DNA from: Roseomonas indoligenes
Lineage (GTDB): Bacteria > Pseudomonadota > Alphaproteobacteria > Acetobacterales > Acetobacteraceae
Direction: 5' to 3'
NCBI RefSeq assembly: GCF_017813365.1
Contig: NZ_JAGIZA010000006.1
Span: 223,561 to 287,560 of the forward strand
DNA length: 64,000 nt
The stretch's first letter is position 1, and the number at the start of each line of letters is the position of its first letter. Both the position numbers and the translations under genes were made by a program. The notes beneath the pieces were generated by a model. The model was not told the DNA's origin, did not search any database, and was given only the letters and a program-made list of their open reading frames with translations. Positions 52,694 to 61,634 of the stretch are shown here, piece after piece.

Positions 52694-54703
52694 ATGAGGC
52701 GGGGCGGAGGACGGGGCTTGGCGCGGGCGGGATCTGGCATCTTCGGGCGGTGGGCGGCAGGGCTTCTCGGGGCCGTGCTGGGGGGGATCGCGCTTCTTCT
52801 CCTGCTGGACCGGGCGTTCCCGCCGGATCTCTCCCGCCTGGAGACGGTGGGGCGCGTGGTGGTGGACCGGGAGGGGCGCACCCTTTCCGCCCTGCCGGCG
52901 CCGGGCGGGGTATGGCGGCTGCCTGTGGGGGCGGAGGAGGTGCCGCCGCATCTGGTGGAGTTGCTGGTGGCGGCGGAGGACCGGCGGTTCTGGCGGCATC
53001 CCGGCGTTGATCCGATCGCGCTGGGGCGGGCGGCCTTCCAGTGGGCGCGGGCGGGGCGGGTGGTCTCCGGCGGGTCCACGCTGTCGATGCAGGCGGCTCG
53101 GCTGCTGGAGCCGCGACCGCGCAACCTGCGGAGCAAGGCGATCGAGGCCTTCCGGGCGGTGCAGCTGGAATGGCGGCTGGGCAAGCCGGGGGTGCTGCGG
53201 GCCTGGCTGACGCTGGCGCCGATGGGCGGGAACCTGGAGGGCGTGCGGGCGGGGGCACTGGCCTGGTTCGGGCGGCCGGTGGAGCGGGTTTCCGTGGCGG
53301 AGGCGGCCCTGCTGGTGGCGGTGCCGCGCCGGCCGGAGACGTTGCGGCCGGACCGGCACGCGGAGGCGGCACGGGCGGCGCGGAACGCCGTGCTGACCCG
53401 GCGCGGGGCGCCTGCGCTGCCGGAGGCGGAGCGGGTGGCGGCGCTGGCGGAGGGGATGCCGGATGCGCGGCGGCGGATGCCGGGCCTGGCGCCGCATCTT
53501 TCGCGGCAGGTGGCGCGGGAGGTGTCCGGGGATGTGCTGCGGACCACGCTGGATTCGGGGCTGCAGCGGGCCATGGAGGGGATCGCGCGGGAGGCGATGG
53601 CGGGGCTGCCGGAGCGGGGATCCCTGGCGATCGTGGTGGCGGACCTGCGGACGCGCGAGGCGCGGGCGGTGGTGGGGGGCGAGTGGCTGGCCGAGGGGCG
53701 GGCGGGGGCGCTGGACCTGACGCGGGCGGTGCGGTCGCCGGGATCGGCGCTGAAGCCGCTGCTCTATGCGATGGCGTTCGACCGCGGGCTGGCGCGGCCG
53801 GGGAGCGTGATGGAGGACCTGCCGCGCCTGTTCGGGGATTGGGCGCCGGAGAACTTCGCGCGGGGGTTCTCCGGGCGGGTGACGGCGGCTTCCGCCCTGC
53901 GGCAGTCCCTGAACCTGCCGGCGGTGGCGCTGATGGAGGCGCTGGGGCCGATCCGCTTTGCCTCCGCCATGAAGCGGCTGGGGGCGCCGCCGCGGATGCC
54001 GCCGGGGGCCGGGGCGGCGCTGCCCCTCGCGCTCGGTGGGGCCGGGGTGACGTTGCGGGAGCTGGTGGGGGTGATAGCGGCCATCGGCGATGGCGGCCGG
54101 GGCGGGGCGCTGCGGGTTCTGCCGGGCGGGGCGCCGTTTGAGGGGGAGGCGGTGGTCCGGGCACCGGCCGCGGATGCGGTGGCGGCGATCCTGACGCAGG
54201 GCTTCCCCGGTGGCGGCCCGGAGGGGGTGGCGTGGAAGACGGGAACGTCCTGGGGCGGGCGGGACGCGCTGGCGGTGGGGTTCGACGCGCGGCACGCGGC
54301 CGGGGTCTGGGTGGGGCGGCCGGACGGGACGCCCATTCCGGGGGCGACGGGGCGAAGCCTGGCCCTGCCGGTGCTGGCGCGGGTCTTCGCGGCCCTGCCG
54401 ATGGCGCCGAGGGCGGTGGAGGGGACGGTGGCGGCGCGGGCGGCAGGGTCGGCGCCGGTTGATGGGTTGCGGCTGCTTTTCCCGCCCTCGGGCGCGGTGA
54501 TCGACGAGGGGGCGGTGACGATCCGGGCGGCGGGGGGGCGGCGGCCCTTCACCTTCCTGGTGGACGGCGTGCCCTTCGCCTCTGGCGGGGCGCGGCGGGA
54601 GGCCGGGTGGGTGCCGCCGGGGCCGGGCTTCTATCGCGTGACGGTGCTGGACGCGGATGGAGGAGCGGTGAGCGCCGCCGTGCGGGTGCGCGGGGGCGAG
54701 TAG
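52694..54703 (+). CDS. pbpC: Penicillin-binding protein 1C
   Basis: A 669-residue bifunctional glycosyltransferase-transpeptidase. One N-terminal membrane helix (about 18-38) precedes a GT51 domain with the catalytic Glu in AAEDRRFWRHPGVDP; the transpeptidase has Ser351 and Lys354 (SALK), S405-L-N407, and K515-T-G. A BiPBP_C-type beta domain closes it (from about 590). PBP1C acts on peptidoglycan outside the inner membrane and is normally adjacent to the alpha-2-macroglobulin gene, which lies 9.4 kb upstream here. The ATG at 52694 precedes the membrane helix by a normal cytoplasmic tail. Confidence 0.95.
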   Translation: MRRGGGRGLARAGSGIFGRWAAGLLGAVLGGIALLLLLDRAFPPDLSRLETVGRVVVDREGRTLSALPAPGGVWRLPVGAEEVPPHLVELLVAAEDRRFWRHPGVDPIALGRAAFQWARAGRVVSGGSTLSMQAARLLEPRPRNLRSKAIEAFRAVQLEWRLGKPGVLRAWLTLAPMGGNLEGVRAGALAWFGRPVERVSVAEAALLVAVPRRPETLRPDRHAEAARAARNAVLTRRGAPALPEAERVAALAEGMPDARRRMPGLAPHLSRQVAREVSGDVLRTTLDSGLQRAMEGIAREAMAGLPERGSLAIVVADLRTREARAVVGGEWLAEGRAGALDLTRAVRSPGSALKPLLYAMAFDRGLARPGSVMEDLPRLFGDWAPENFARGFSGRVTAASALRQSLNLPAVALMEALGPIRFASAMKRLGAPPRMPPGAGAALPLALGGAGVTLRELVGVIAAIGDGGRGGALRVLPGGAPFEGEAVVRAPAADAVAAILTQGFPGGGPEGVAWKTGTSWGGRDALAVGFDARHAAGVWVGRPDGTPIPGATGRSLALPVLARVFAALPMAPRAVEGTVAARAAGSAPVDGLRLLFPPSGAVIDEGAVTIRAAGGRRPFTFLVDGVPFASGGARREAGWVPPGPGFYRVTVLDADGGAVSAAVRVRGGE

Positions 54704-54747
54704 TTCCCCGCGCGGTTCCCCGGTGCGCCTGCGTGCTGGCGCCCGGC

Positions 54748-54996
54748 CTAGTAGCGCCGTCCGGGTCTTCTGCTCCGGTCGCTGAAGATGCGGAAGAGAG
54801 CGAGCGAGATCACGCCCGTGACGCCGGCGAGGATCACGGATGGCCGGATGCCCGTGCGGACGGAGGCGCGGTCGAGCGCGACTTCCAGACTGCCCGCGAC
54901 GTTCACGGCGGCGGGCACCACCTGCGTGTCGAGGAACAGCTTCGGCGCGGAAGGGCCGGCCGGCTTTCTCAAAAGATAGTCGCGTCCGATGGTCAC
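54748..54996 (-). CDS. Small single-helix membrane protein, 82 aa
   Basis: A GTG at 54996 with GGGAGG upstream starts an 82-residue protein: a polar first half (LLRKPAGPSAPKLFLDTQVV), one hydrophobic helix (about 51-68; VILAGVTGVISLALFRIF) and a basic C-terminus (SDRSRRPGRR). It would span the inner membrane once. No family recognised. It is divergent from the YdeP-like oxidoreductase gene, 121 bases apart. Confidence 0.62.
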   Translation of the reverse strand: MTIGRDYLLRKPAGPSAPKLFLDTQVVPAAVNVAGSLEVALDRASVRTGIRPSVILAGVTGVISLALFRIFSDRSRRPGRRY

Positions 54997-55117
54997 GCCG
55001 GCCTCCCGGGAGAAACATGCTGTCGCGACGGGGAAAACGACGTCGCGGCCAGGCGGCGTAGCAACGCGGCGAGCGAGCTGGTGTTTCTGAAACGCCGTTC
55101 CCGGCTGGAGCTAAACC

Positions 55118-57448
55118 GTGGATAAACCTGTGTTTAAGCCGTATCGCCTCCCCGCTGGTGGCTGGGGTTCCGCGAAGTCGGTGGGCAATATTCTCCGGCA
55201 GGAGGGCGTGCTGGCGAGTGCTCCTCTCGCGCTGAGCCGGCACAACAAGGTCGATGGTTACCAGTGCAACAGCTGCGCCTGGGTGAAGCCGGCAAGCCCG
55301 CTGCCGTTCGAGTACTGCGAGAACGGCGTGAAGGCGGTGGCCTGGGAATTGACAGCGCATCGCTGCACGCCGGAGTTCTTCACGAAGCACACCGTGGCGG
55401 AACTGCGGGAGTGGGACGACTACCACCTCGAGGAGCCCGGCCGCCTGACGCATCCGCTGCGCTACGACGCGGAGACGGACAAGTACGTGCCGGTCTCCTG
55501 GGGCCATGCGGTGGAGGAGATCGCGCGCGAGCTGCTGGCGGTGGAGGACCGCAAGAAGGGAGCGGTGTTCTACAGCTCCGGCCGCCTCTCCAACGAGGCG
55601 AGCTACCTGTACCAGCTTTTCGCGCGGCTCTACGGCAACAACAACCTGCCGGACAGTTCGAACATGTGCCACGAGACGACGTCCGTGGCGCTGCCGCTGA
55701 GCATCGGGCAGGGGGTCGGCACGGTTGCGCTGGACGACTTTGCGAAAGCCGACTGCATCATGTTCTTCGGGCAGAACCCCGGGAGCAACTCGCCGCGCAT
55801 GCTGCATCCGCTTCAGGAGGCGAGCCGGCGCGGCGTGCCGATCATCACCTACAACCCGCTGCGCGAGCGCGGGCTGGAGCGGTTCCTGAATCCGCAGTCC
55901 CCGACGGAGATGCTGACGGGGAAAGAGACGCGGATCAGTTCCCAGTACCACCAGGTCAAGAATGGCGGCGACCTCGCGGCGCTTGCCGGGATCTGCAAGG
56001 CCGTGCTGGCCATGCACGATGAGGCGCTGGCGGCGGGGAGTGCGGCGGTGCTGGACGAGGAGTTCATCCGTGAGCACACGCACGGCTTCGAGACCTTCGC
56101 GGCGTGGCTGCGCGCGCAGGACTGGGACGAGCTGGAGCGCCGTTCTGGCCTGCACCGTGCGGACATGGAGGCGACGGCGACGGTTTATGGTGCCTCGCAT
56201 CGCGTGATCGGCATCTACGGCATGGGGCTGACGCAGCACCAGGCCGGGGTGGAGACGGTGCGGATGCTGGTGAACCTGCTGATGATGCGCGGGAACATGG
56301 GGCGCGACGGCGCGGGCATCTGCCCGGTGCGCGGCCACTCCAACGTTCAGGGGCAGCGCACGATGGGGGTGACGGAGAAGCCGGAGCTGTTCCCGCTGGA
56401 CCGGCTGGGCGAGCAGTTCGGCTTCGAGCCGCCGCGGGAGGCCGGGTACAACACGGTGGAGGCCTGCGAGGCCGTTCTCCGGGGCGAGGTGAAGGCCTTC
56501 TTCATGCTGGGCGGCAATTTCGTGCGCGCCATCCCCGACCACGGGAGGATGGAGCCGGCCTGGCGCAAGATCCGGCTGACGGTGAACGTGATCACGAAGC
56601 TGAACCGCAGCGCGCTGCTGCCCGGCAAGATCAGCTACATCCTGCCGGTGATCGGGCGGCTGGAGATCGACGAGACGGCGGCGGGGCAGCAGGTGCTGTC
56701 CATGGAGGACACCTCCGGCTGCATCCACGGCAACCGTGGCCTGCGCAGGCCGGCATCCCCGCATCTGCTCGGCGAGATCCGGCTGATCTGCGAGCTGGCG
56801 AAGAGGATGTTCGAGGCGAACCCGCGCGTGCGGTGGGACGACTACATGACGGACTATGCCGAGATCCGGAAGGAGATCGGCGAGACGCTGCCGGACACCT
56901 TCTGGGACTACGAGCGGCGCATGTGGGAGCCGGGCGGCTTCCAGCGCGACATGCCGGTGAAGCGGCGGGAATGGCGCACGGACACGAAGCGGGCGAACTT
57001 CGTTACGCCGAAGGCCCTAGACGAGGACAAGGACATGCCCGACGTGGGGCATGATGCCCTGCGGCTGATGACGCTGCGGAGCAACGACCAGTTCAACACG
57101 ACGGTCTACGGCTATGACGACCGGTTCCGGGGCATCAAGAACACGCGCAAGGTCGTGTTGATGAACCGCTCCGACATCGATCGGCTGGGACTGAAGGTCG
57201 GGCAGGCCGTGACGCTCAGGACCGTCGCGAATGACGGGGTGGACCGCAGCCTCTCCGGAATGCTGGTGGTGGCCTATAACATCCCGATCGGGTGCATCGG
57301 CGGCTACTACCCGGAGTGCAACGTGCTGCTGCCGATCTGGCACTACGCGGCGGGCAGCAAGACGCCGGCGGCCAAGGGCATCCCGGTGACCGTGCATTCC
57401 GAGGGCGGCCGTGTGCTGGAGCCGGGGCTGGAATACGCGGAAGGCTAG
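55118..57448 (+). CDS. FdhF/YdeP family molybdopterin oxidoreductase
   Basis: A 776-residue protein of the molybdopterin-guanine-dinucleotide family. The N-terminal YQCNSCAW has Cys50 and Cys53, with Cys67 and Cys83 further on; the standard CxxCxxxC...C iron-sulfur pattern of formate dehydrogenases is not present. NMCHETTSVAL (Cys184) lies where the Mo-ligand Cys or Sec occurs. GQNPGSNSPRM and the C-terminal DQFNTTVYGYDDRFRG match YdeP, an E. coli acid-resistance protein. There is no signal peptide, so it is cytoplasmic. Reaction unknown. Confidence 0.9.
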   Translation: MDKPVFKPYRLPAGGWGSAKSVGNILRQEGVLASAPLALSRHNKVDGYQCNSCAWVKPASPLPFEYCENGVKAVAWELTAHRCTPEFFTKHTVAELREWDDYHLEEPGRLTHPLRYDAETDKYVPVSWGHAVEEIARELLAVEDRKKGAVFYSSGRLSNEASYLYQLFARLYGNNNLPDSSNMCHETTSVALPLSIGQGVGTVALDDFAKADCIMFFGQNPGSNSPRMLHPLQEASRRGVPIITYNPLRERGLERFLNPQSPTEMLTGKETRISSQYHQVKNGGDLAALAGICKAVLAMHDEALAAGSAAVLDEEFIREHTHGFETFAAWLRAQDWDELERRSGLHRADMEATATVYGASHRVIGIYGMGLTQHQAGVETVRMLVNLLMMRGNMGRDGAGICPVRGHSNVQGQRTMGVTEKPELFPLDRLGEQFGFEPPREAGYNTVEACEAVLRGEVKAFFMLGGNFVRAIPDHGRMEPAWRKIRLTVNVITKLNRSALLPGKISYILPVIGRLEIDETAAGQQVLSMEDTSGCIHGNRGLRRPASPHLLGEIRLICELAKRMFEANPRVRWDDYMTDYAEIRKEIGETLPDTFWDYERRMWEPGGFQRDMPVKRREWRTDTKRANFVTPKALDEDKDMPDVGHDALRLMTLRSNDQFNTTVYGYDDRFRGIKNTRKVVLMNRSDIDRLGLKVGQAVTLRTVANDGVDRSLSGMLVVAYNIPIGCIGGYYPECNVLLPIWHYAAGSKTPAAKGIPVTVHSEGGRVLEPGLEYAEG

Positions 57449-57460
57449 GCCCGCGGCCCT

Positions 57461-57799
57461 CTAGTCCTCCCACTCCGGCGCGGGTGGGCGGGGCTGGAGG
57501 GCCTCCAGGCGGCGCTTCAGCAGGGTGATCTGGCGGCGGAGGTCGGCGTTCTCCCGCTGGGTCTGGCGGAGGCGGGATTCGGCCGCCTCCAGCAGGTTCG
57601 GCGGCGGCGGCTCGGGTGCGGCGCGGGGATCGGCGGGCGCGAGGAGGTCCGGCCAGGTGAGGCCGAGCCGCTTGATCAGGCGGTGCGCGGCGAGAGCGGC
57701 CGCGGCGCGCTCGCCGTCATGGTCGGAGCCGAGCAGGGCGAGGACGCGGGCCAGGCGTGCGGCGTCGCCGGGCTGCAGAGGGCCGCGACGCGCCGCCAC
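57461..57799 (-). CDS. Small helical/coiled-coil protein, 112 aa
   Basis: A 112-residue protein. The first half (DAARLARVLALLGSDHDGERAAAALAAHRLIKRLGLTWPDLL) is a helical domain that recurs in small alphaproteobacterial proteins and some DUF2786-like ones. The second half is a coiled coil (LLEAAESRLRQTQRENADLRRQITLLKRRLEAL) with an acidic end. It starts 3 bases after the HAD gene stop and is the last gene of the RluA-kinase-HD-HAD operon. Function unknown. Confidence 0.75.
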   Translation of the reverse strand: MAARRGPLQPGDAARLARVLALLGSDHDGERAAAALAAHRLIKRLGLTWPDLLAPADPRAAPEPPPPNLLEAAESRLRQTQRENADLRRQITLLKRRLEALQPRPPAPEWED

Positions 57800-57802
57800 C
57801 GG

Positions 57803-58474
57803 TCAGGAGCGCCCGGCCAGCGGCGTTTCCTCGTAGCGGAGGAGGAGGTCGGAGGGGCCGGCATAGACGGCGATGCAGCCGGCGGCGCGCAAGGGCTCGT
57901 CCGCCCATCCGCCGCTGCGGACGCCGATGGGGCGGAGACCGGCCTTGGCGGCGGCCTTGGCGTCGTAGGGGGTGTCGCCGACGGTGACCACCTGGGTCTT
58001 GTCCTCCGTGCCGCAGAGGGCGAAGGCGGCGTCGAAGATGTCGGGGTGGGGCTTGGAGCGCTCGGAGTCGTCCGACGTGGTCTCGCCGTCCACGAGGTCC
58101 TCGATGCCGGCGATGCGCTTGAAGACCTGCAACTCCTCCTTCTTGGCGGAGGAGGCGAGGATGACGCGGGTGCCGTCCGCGCGGATGCGGCGGAAGAGGT
58201 CGGGCACGCAGGAGAAGGGGCGGATGAGGGGCGTGTAGCGCTCCTTCATGATGGTGCTCCGGTGCTTCTCCAGGGGCTTCTGCTTCTCCTCCATCTCCTC
58301 CGGCGAGAGGAAGACCGGGATGAGCTGGTCCCCGCCCTTGCCGATCTGGTCGCGGATCGTGACGTAGGGGACGTCGTGGCCGAAATCGCGCAAGGCGTCC
58401 TGCCAGGCGCGGGCGTGGAGATCGACGGAGTCGATCAGCGTTCCGTCCACGTCGAAGATCACGGCCTGGATCAT
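57803..58474 (-). CDS. HAD family phosphatase (beta-phosphoglucomutase-like)
   Basis: A 223-residue class IA HAD hydrolase. Asp8 (nucleophile) and Asp10 are in FDVDGTLIDS, ILASSAKKEE holds the motif II Ser, SKPHPDIFDAA the motif III Lys, and VVTVGDTPYDAKAA the motif IV acidic pair. It dephosphorylates a small molecule in the cytoplasm; the substrate is not predictable. It lies 50 bases after the HD-protein gene in the same operon. Confidence 0.9.
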   Translation of the reverse strand: MIQAVIFDVDGTLIDSVDLHARAWQDALRDFGHDVPYVTIRDQIGKGGDQLIPVFLSPEEMEEKQKPLEKHRSTIMKERYTPLIRPFSCVPDLFRRIRADGTRVILASSAKKEELQVFKRIAGIEDLVDGETTSDDSERSKPHPDIFDAAFALCGTEDKTQVVTVGDTPYDAKAAAKAGLRPIGVRSGGWADEPLRAAGCIAVYAGPSDLLLRYEETPLAGRS

Positions 58475-58524
58475 CGGAAATTCCCCTTGCTGCGCGCGGG
58501 TAACGCCGCGCGGGGGCCTGTCGT

Positions 58525-59118
58525 TCAGGCCGCGATGTGTCCGAGGGCACGGCGGATGTTGGCGCGGGCCTTTTCGTCCAGCGCGGCGTGGAACCTGTCG
58601 GAGTGGAAGAGGCGGGGACGGTCTAGGAGGGTGCGGAGGAAGGCGGCGCGGCCGGTGCGGTAGGCATCCCGGCCGTGAATGGGCTCGTACTCGGCGGCGA
58701 TGCCGCGCTCATAGGCGTCGTAGTCGGCCGTTGCGGCGCCGAGGATGGCGAGGTCGAGGTCAAGGAACAGCGCGACGTCGTGGCGCCAGTTCTCCGGCAG
58801 GTCGGGCGGCAGGTCGTGTGTGGCGGTGAGGCGGATCATCTCGGCGGCGATCCCCATCACCTGCGGGTGGACGAGGCCGGAGAGGTCGGCGCGCAACAGG
58901 GCGGCACTGCGGGCCTCGTTGTCGCGCGCGGCGGGCTCGTAGATCGCGTCGTGATACCAGATCGCGAGCTCCATCGCGGCGGCATGGGCGAGGGGGCCGG
59001 GCAGGGCGGCCATGCCGCGCAGCATGGAATCCACGTGGGATTGCGCGTGGTATACGCGGTGCGGCTCCGCCAGGCGGGTGCGCAGGGCGGCGCGGCAGGC
59101 GTCCAGGTGGGCGAACAT
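58525..59118 (-). CDS. Predicted metal-dependent HD-domain phosphohydrolase
   Basis: A 197-residue protein of the small HD-superfamily: RVYHAQSHVDSM (His28 region), AIWYHDAIYEP (His56-Asp57) and a later LFLDLDLAILG Asp. This set fits the family of uncharacterised nucleotide or phosphate-releasing HD enzymes near the PF01966-like fold. It overlaps the histidine-kinase stop by one base (TGATG), so it is translated with the kinase. A link between its product and the kinase signal is possible but unproven. Confidence 0.87.
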   Translation of the reverse strand: MFAHLDACRAALRTRLAEPHRVYHAQSHVDSMLRGMAALPGPLAHAAAMELAIWYHDAIYEPAARDNEARSAALLRADLSGLVHPQVMGIAAEMIRLTATHDLPPDLPENWRHDVALFLDLDLAILGAATADYDAYERGIAAEYEPIHGRDAYRTGRAAFLRTLLDRPRLFHSDRFHAALDEKARANIRRALGHIAA

Positions 59119-60833
59119 CAGGAGGCCGGCCTTGCCGAGGGGCGTGGCAACCAGGTGATGAGGAAGGCGGTGCCTGGGCCGGGCTCGCGCTCGAGCGTCG
59201 CGTCGATGCCGCGGAGCAGGCTGTCCACCACCGTCATGCCGAGGCCGCGGCGGAGCTCGTCCGGCATGCCGTTGCCGTCGTCGGCGACGCGGAGGGTGAA
59301 GCCGCCTTCCCCGGCCGGGCGCAGGGTGATCCGCACGGTGCCCGGGCCACGGCCGGCGAAGGCGTATTTGAGGGCATTCGTCGCCAGCTCGTTCACCACC
59401 AGCGCGATCTTCACGGCCACGTCGGCCGGCACCTCCAGCGCCGCGAGGTCGGTCTCGACCCGGGCGGCGGTGGCGCCCTCCGTCACGTCCCGCGCCTCCA
59501 GCGCCCGCGCGAAGCGGCTCAGCATGGTGTCGAGCGCGACGCGCTGGCCCGGGCCGTCATGCAGCAGCTCGTAGGTCATGCCGATGGCGACCATGCGGCC
59601 CTGGGCGGTCCGCAGCGCCTGCAGCGCGGCGTGGTCGGAGAGCTGGCGCTCCTGAAGGCGCAGGAAGGAGGTCACGAGGGCGAGGTGGTTCTTGATGCGG
59701 TGGTGCGCCTCCCGCAGCAGCAGGTCGCGCAGGTGGATGGCCTCGTCGCGGGTCGCACGGGTGGCGCCGAGGCGGCGGATGAGGTCGGCCACGTCCGAGG
59801 GGGCCTCCCTGTCCGCGGCCTCGGCCGGAAGGGTGCCGTCCGGGGCTTCCAGCCGGCGGGTGGCGGCCTCCAGCGGGGCGACGACGAAGCGCTGGACGGA
59901 CCAGAACAGGGCGCCCATGCCGGCCAGCAGGACGAGGGCGAGGAGCAGGGGCGGCAGCGCCACTTCCAGCGGCGCGCCGGCGCGGATCGCGCTTTCCGGG
60001 AAGGAGGCGACGAGGGAGAGGTCGTCCGTCGCGCGGGCCTGGATGAGGACGTGGCCGGCCGCGGCGGCGATCCCGGCATCCTCCGGCGTGGGGGCGTTGA
60101 AGGAGGCCCGGAGCGCGTCCGGCAGGACAGGCAGGGAATCCGGCGTGCCGACGAGGCCGACGCTGGCCTCCGCGGAATCGAGGAGCCAGACGCGGAGCCC
60201 GTCCCGTGCCGGAACGTAGCGGGCTATGGCCTCCCGCAGGCCTTCCACGGTGACGGCTGCGACGACCACCGCGTCGTGCCGGCCGTTGCGCCGAATGGGG
60301 TGGGCGACGCCGATCACCTGGCCCGCGCCGAAGGAGGAAGGGACGAGGGCGCCAGTGACGGGGCGGCCGGTGAGTTCCGCGGTACGGGAGACGCCCTGGG
60401 TGGCCTGGCGGCCCACCATGGAGGGGAGGGTGGAGCAGGTTACGCTGTGCTGCGCGTCCACCACGAAGAGGTGGCGGACCAGGGCCTCCATGGTGAGGTG
60501 GGCGGCGTTGAGGAGGGCGGAGCAGGCACCCGGCCCGTTCGCCATGGGGTCGGCTACGGCGAGAATCGAGACGCCCTGGCGGGCCTGTTCCAGCGCGCTG
60601 CCTACACGTTCCGCGAGCCGGCGGGTCTCAGCGATCGCCAGGTCCTCGTTACGGGCGGAGAGGGTTTCGGCCTGCCACCAGGTGAAGGCGCCGGCACCGA
60701 GGAGGATGACGAGGGAGACGGCGCCGTAGACGAGGGCAAGGCGCTGGCTGAAGGTCCAGCGGGCGGCCGGACCGCTCTCCGCACCGATGGCCGGGGCCGG
60801 TGGGAGGTGCGCGATGTGAAGGCCCTCCGGCAT
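59118..60833 (-). CDS. Membrane sensor histidine kinase, HisKA_2/HWE type
   Basis: A 571-residue kinase. Membrane helices lie at about 31-52 and 291-312; between them is a roughly 240-residue periplasmic sensor domain, probably of the dCache type. A HAMP-like linker follows, then LLREAHHRIKNHLALV with the phospho-acceptor at His377/378, NELATNALKYAF (N-box) and GNGMPDELRRGLGMTVV (G-box). No response regulator is adjacent. The ATG at 60833 was preferred over an in-frame TTG at 60887. It follows the RluA gene by 50 bases. Confidence 0.9.
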   Translation of the reverse strand: MPEGLHIAHLPPAPAIGAESGPAARWTFSQRLALVYGAVSLVILLGAGAFTWWQAETLSARNEDLAIAETRRLAERVGSALEQARQGVSILAVADPMANGPGACSALLNAAHLTMEALVRHLFVVDAQHSVTCSTLPSMVGRQATQGVSRTAELTGRPVTGALVPSSFGAGQVIGVAHPIRRNGRHDAVVVAAVTVEGLREAIARYVPARDGLRVWLLDSAEASVGLVGTPDSLPVLPDALRASFNAPTPEDAGIAAAAGHVLIQARATDDLSLVASFPESAIRAGAPLEVALPPLLLALVLLAGMGALFWSVQRFVVAPLEAATRRLEAPDGTLPAEAADREAPSDVADLIRRLGATRATRDEAIHLRDLLLREAHHRIKNHLALVTSFLRLQERQLSDHAALQALRTAQGRMVAIGMTYELLHDGPGQRVALDTMLSRFARALEARDVTEGATAARVETDLAALEVPADVAVKIALVVNELATNALKYAFAGRGPGTVRITLRPAGEGGFTLRVADDGNGMPDELRRGLGMTVVDSLLRGIDATLEREPGPGTAFLITWLPRPSARPAS

Positions 60834-60883
60834 GGTTCCCCGTTCCTTGCGAGGACGGTTTTGCAGGCCCGGGGAGGGGTTAG

Positions 60884-61600
60884 TCAAACTTTCGTGACAG
60901 GGTTGCTCGACGGGGCGCCGCAGCGGGCGAAGGCCGGGGCCATGGCGGCCGGGACGGGGGCTTCGCAGGCCAGGGCGGCGCCGGTTTCCGGCCCTGCCGG
61001 GAGGGCGATGGCGCGGGCGAGGAGGTGCAGCCCGGCCGGATGCGGCCGGTTGCCGTAGAAGGGGTCGCCGAGGATTGGGCAGCCCAGGAACGCGCAGTGG
61101 ACGCGAAGCTGGTGGGTGCGGCCGGTCTCCGGACGAAGCTCCAGCCAGGCAAGGTCGCCATCCCCGCCGAGGAGGCGCCAGACCGTGCGGGCGGGCTGGC
61201 CATCGGGGTGGGCCTCCATGCGCCAGCCGGCCTCCCGCGTGCTCGTCTTGCGCAGGGGCGCGTTGATCACGCCTTCGCTGCCATCCGGCCGGCCGACGGT
61301 GACGGCCCAGTAGGTCTTGCGGACGGCGCGGGTGGCGAAAAGGGCGTTGAGGGCGGCGAGCGAGGGCTTCGTGCGGCCGAGGACGAGGCAGCCGGCCGTG
61401 TCCTGGTCCAGCCGGTGGGCGGGCTGGGGCAGGTGGCGCTTGCCGAGCTGGAGCAGGGGGAGCCAGTCCGAAAGGCTGGCGCCGCCCGTGCGGCCGGGAT
61501 CGAGCGGCAGGCCGGCGGGCTTGTCGATCACCATCAGCTCGGGCCGGATGTGCAGGAGTCGCGCGGCGAGCCAGCCGGGCAGGGATGAGGGGTCGCGCAT
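60884..61600 (-). CDS. RluA-family pseudouridine synthase
   Basis: A 238-residue enzyme that isomerises uridine in rRNA or tRNA. LMVIDKPAGLPL opens the domain, HRLDQDTAGCLVLGRT has the catalytic Asp65 (motif HRLDxxTSG), and LRPETGRTHQLRVH is the family's second motif. No S4 domain is seen, which fits the short RluA/TruC-like group; the target site cannot be told. It heads the operon; the ATG at 61600 gives the right length. Confidence 0.92.
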   Translation of the reverse strand: MRDPSSLPGWLAARLLHIRPELMVIDKPAGLPLDPGRTGGASLSDWLPLLQLGKRHLPQPAHRLDQDTAGCLVLGRTKPSLAALNALFATRAVRKTYWAVTVGRPDGSEGVINAPLRKTSTREAGWRMEAHPDGQPARTVWRLLGGDGDLAWLELRPETGRTHQLRVHCAFLGCPILGDPFYGNRPHPAGLHLLARAIALPAGPETGAALACEAPVPAAMAPAFARCGAPSSNPVTKV

Positions 61601-61634
61601 GAGGTCCGGTGATTCAGCGTCCCGGGGTGGGGCG

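Noticed and set aside
52100..56764. A 1554-residue minus-strand open frame
   Set aside because: Only its last 155 residues (the CAP protein) are real. The rest is antisense to pbpC and the YdeP-like gene and is rich in His, Arg and Pro, as expected from GC-rich shadow frames.
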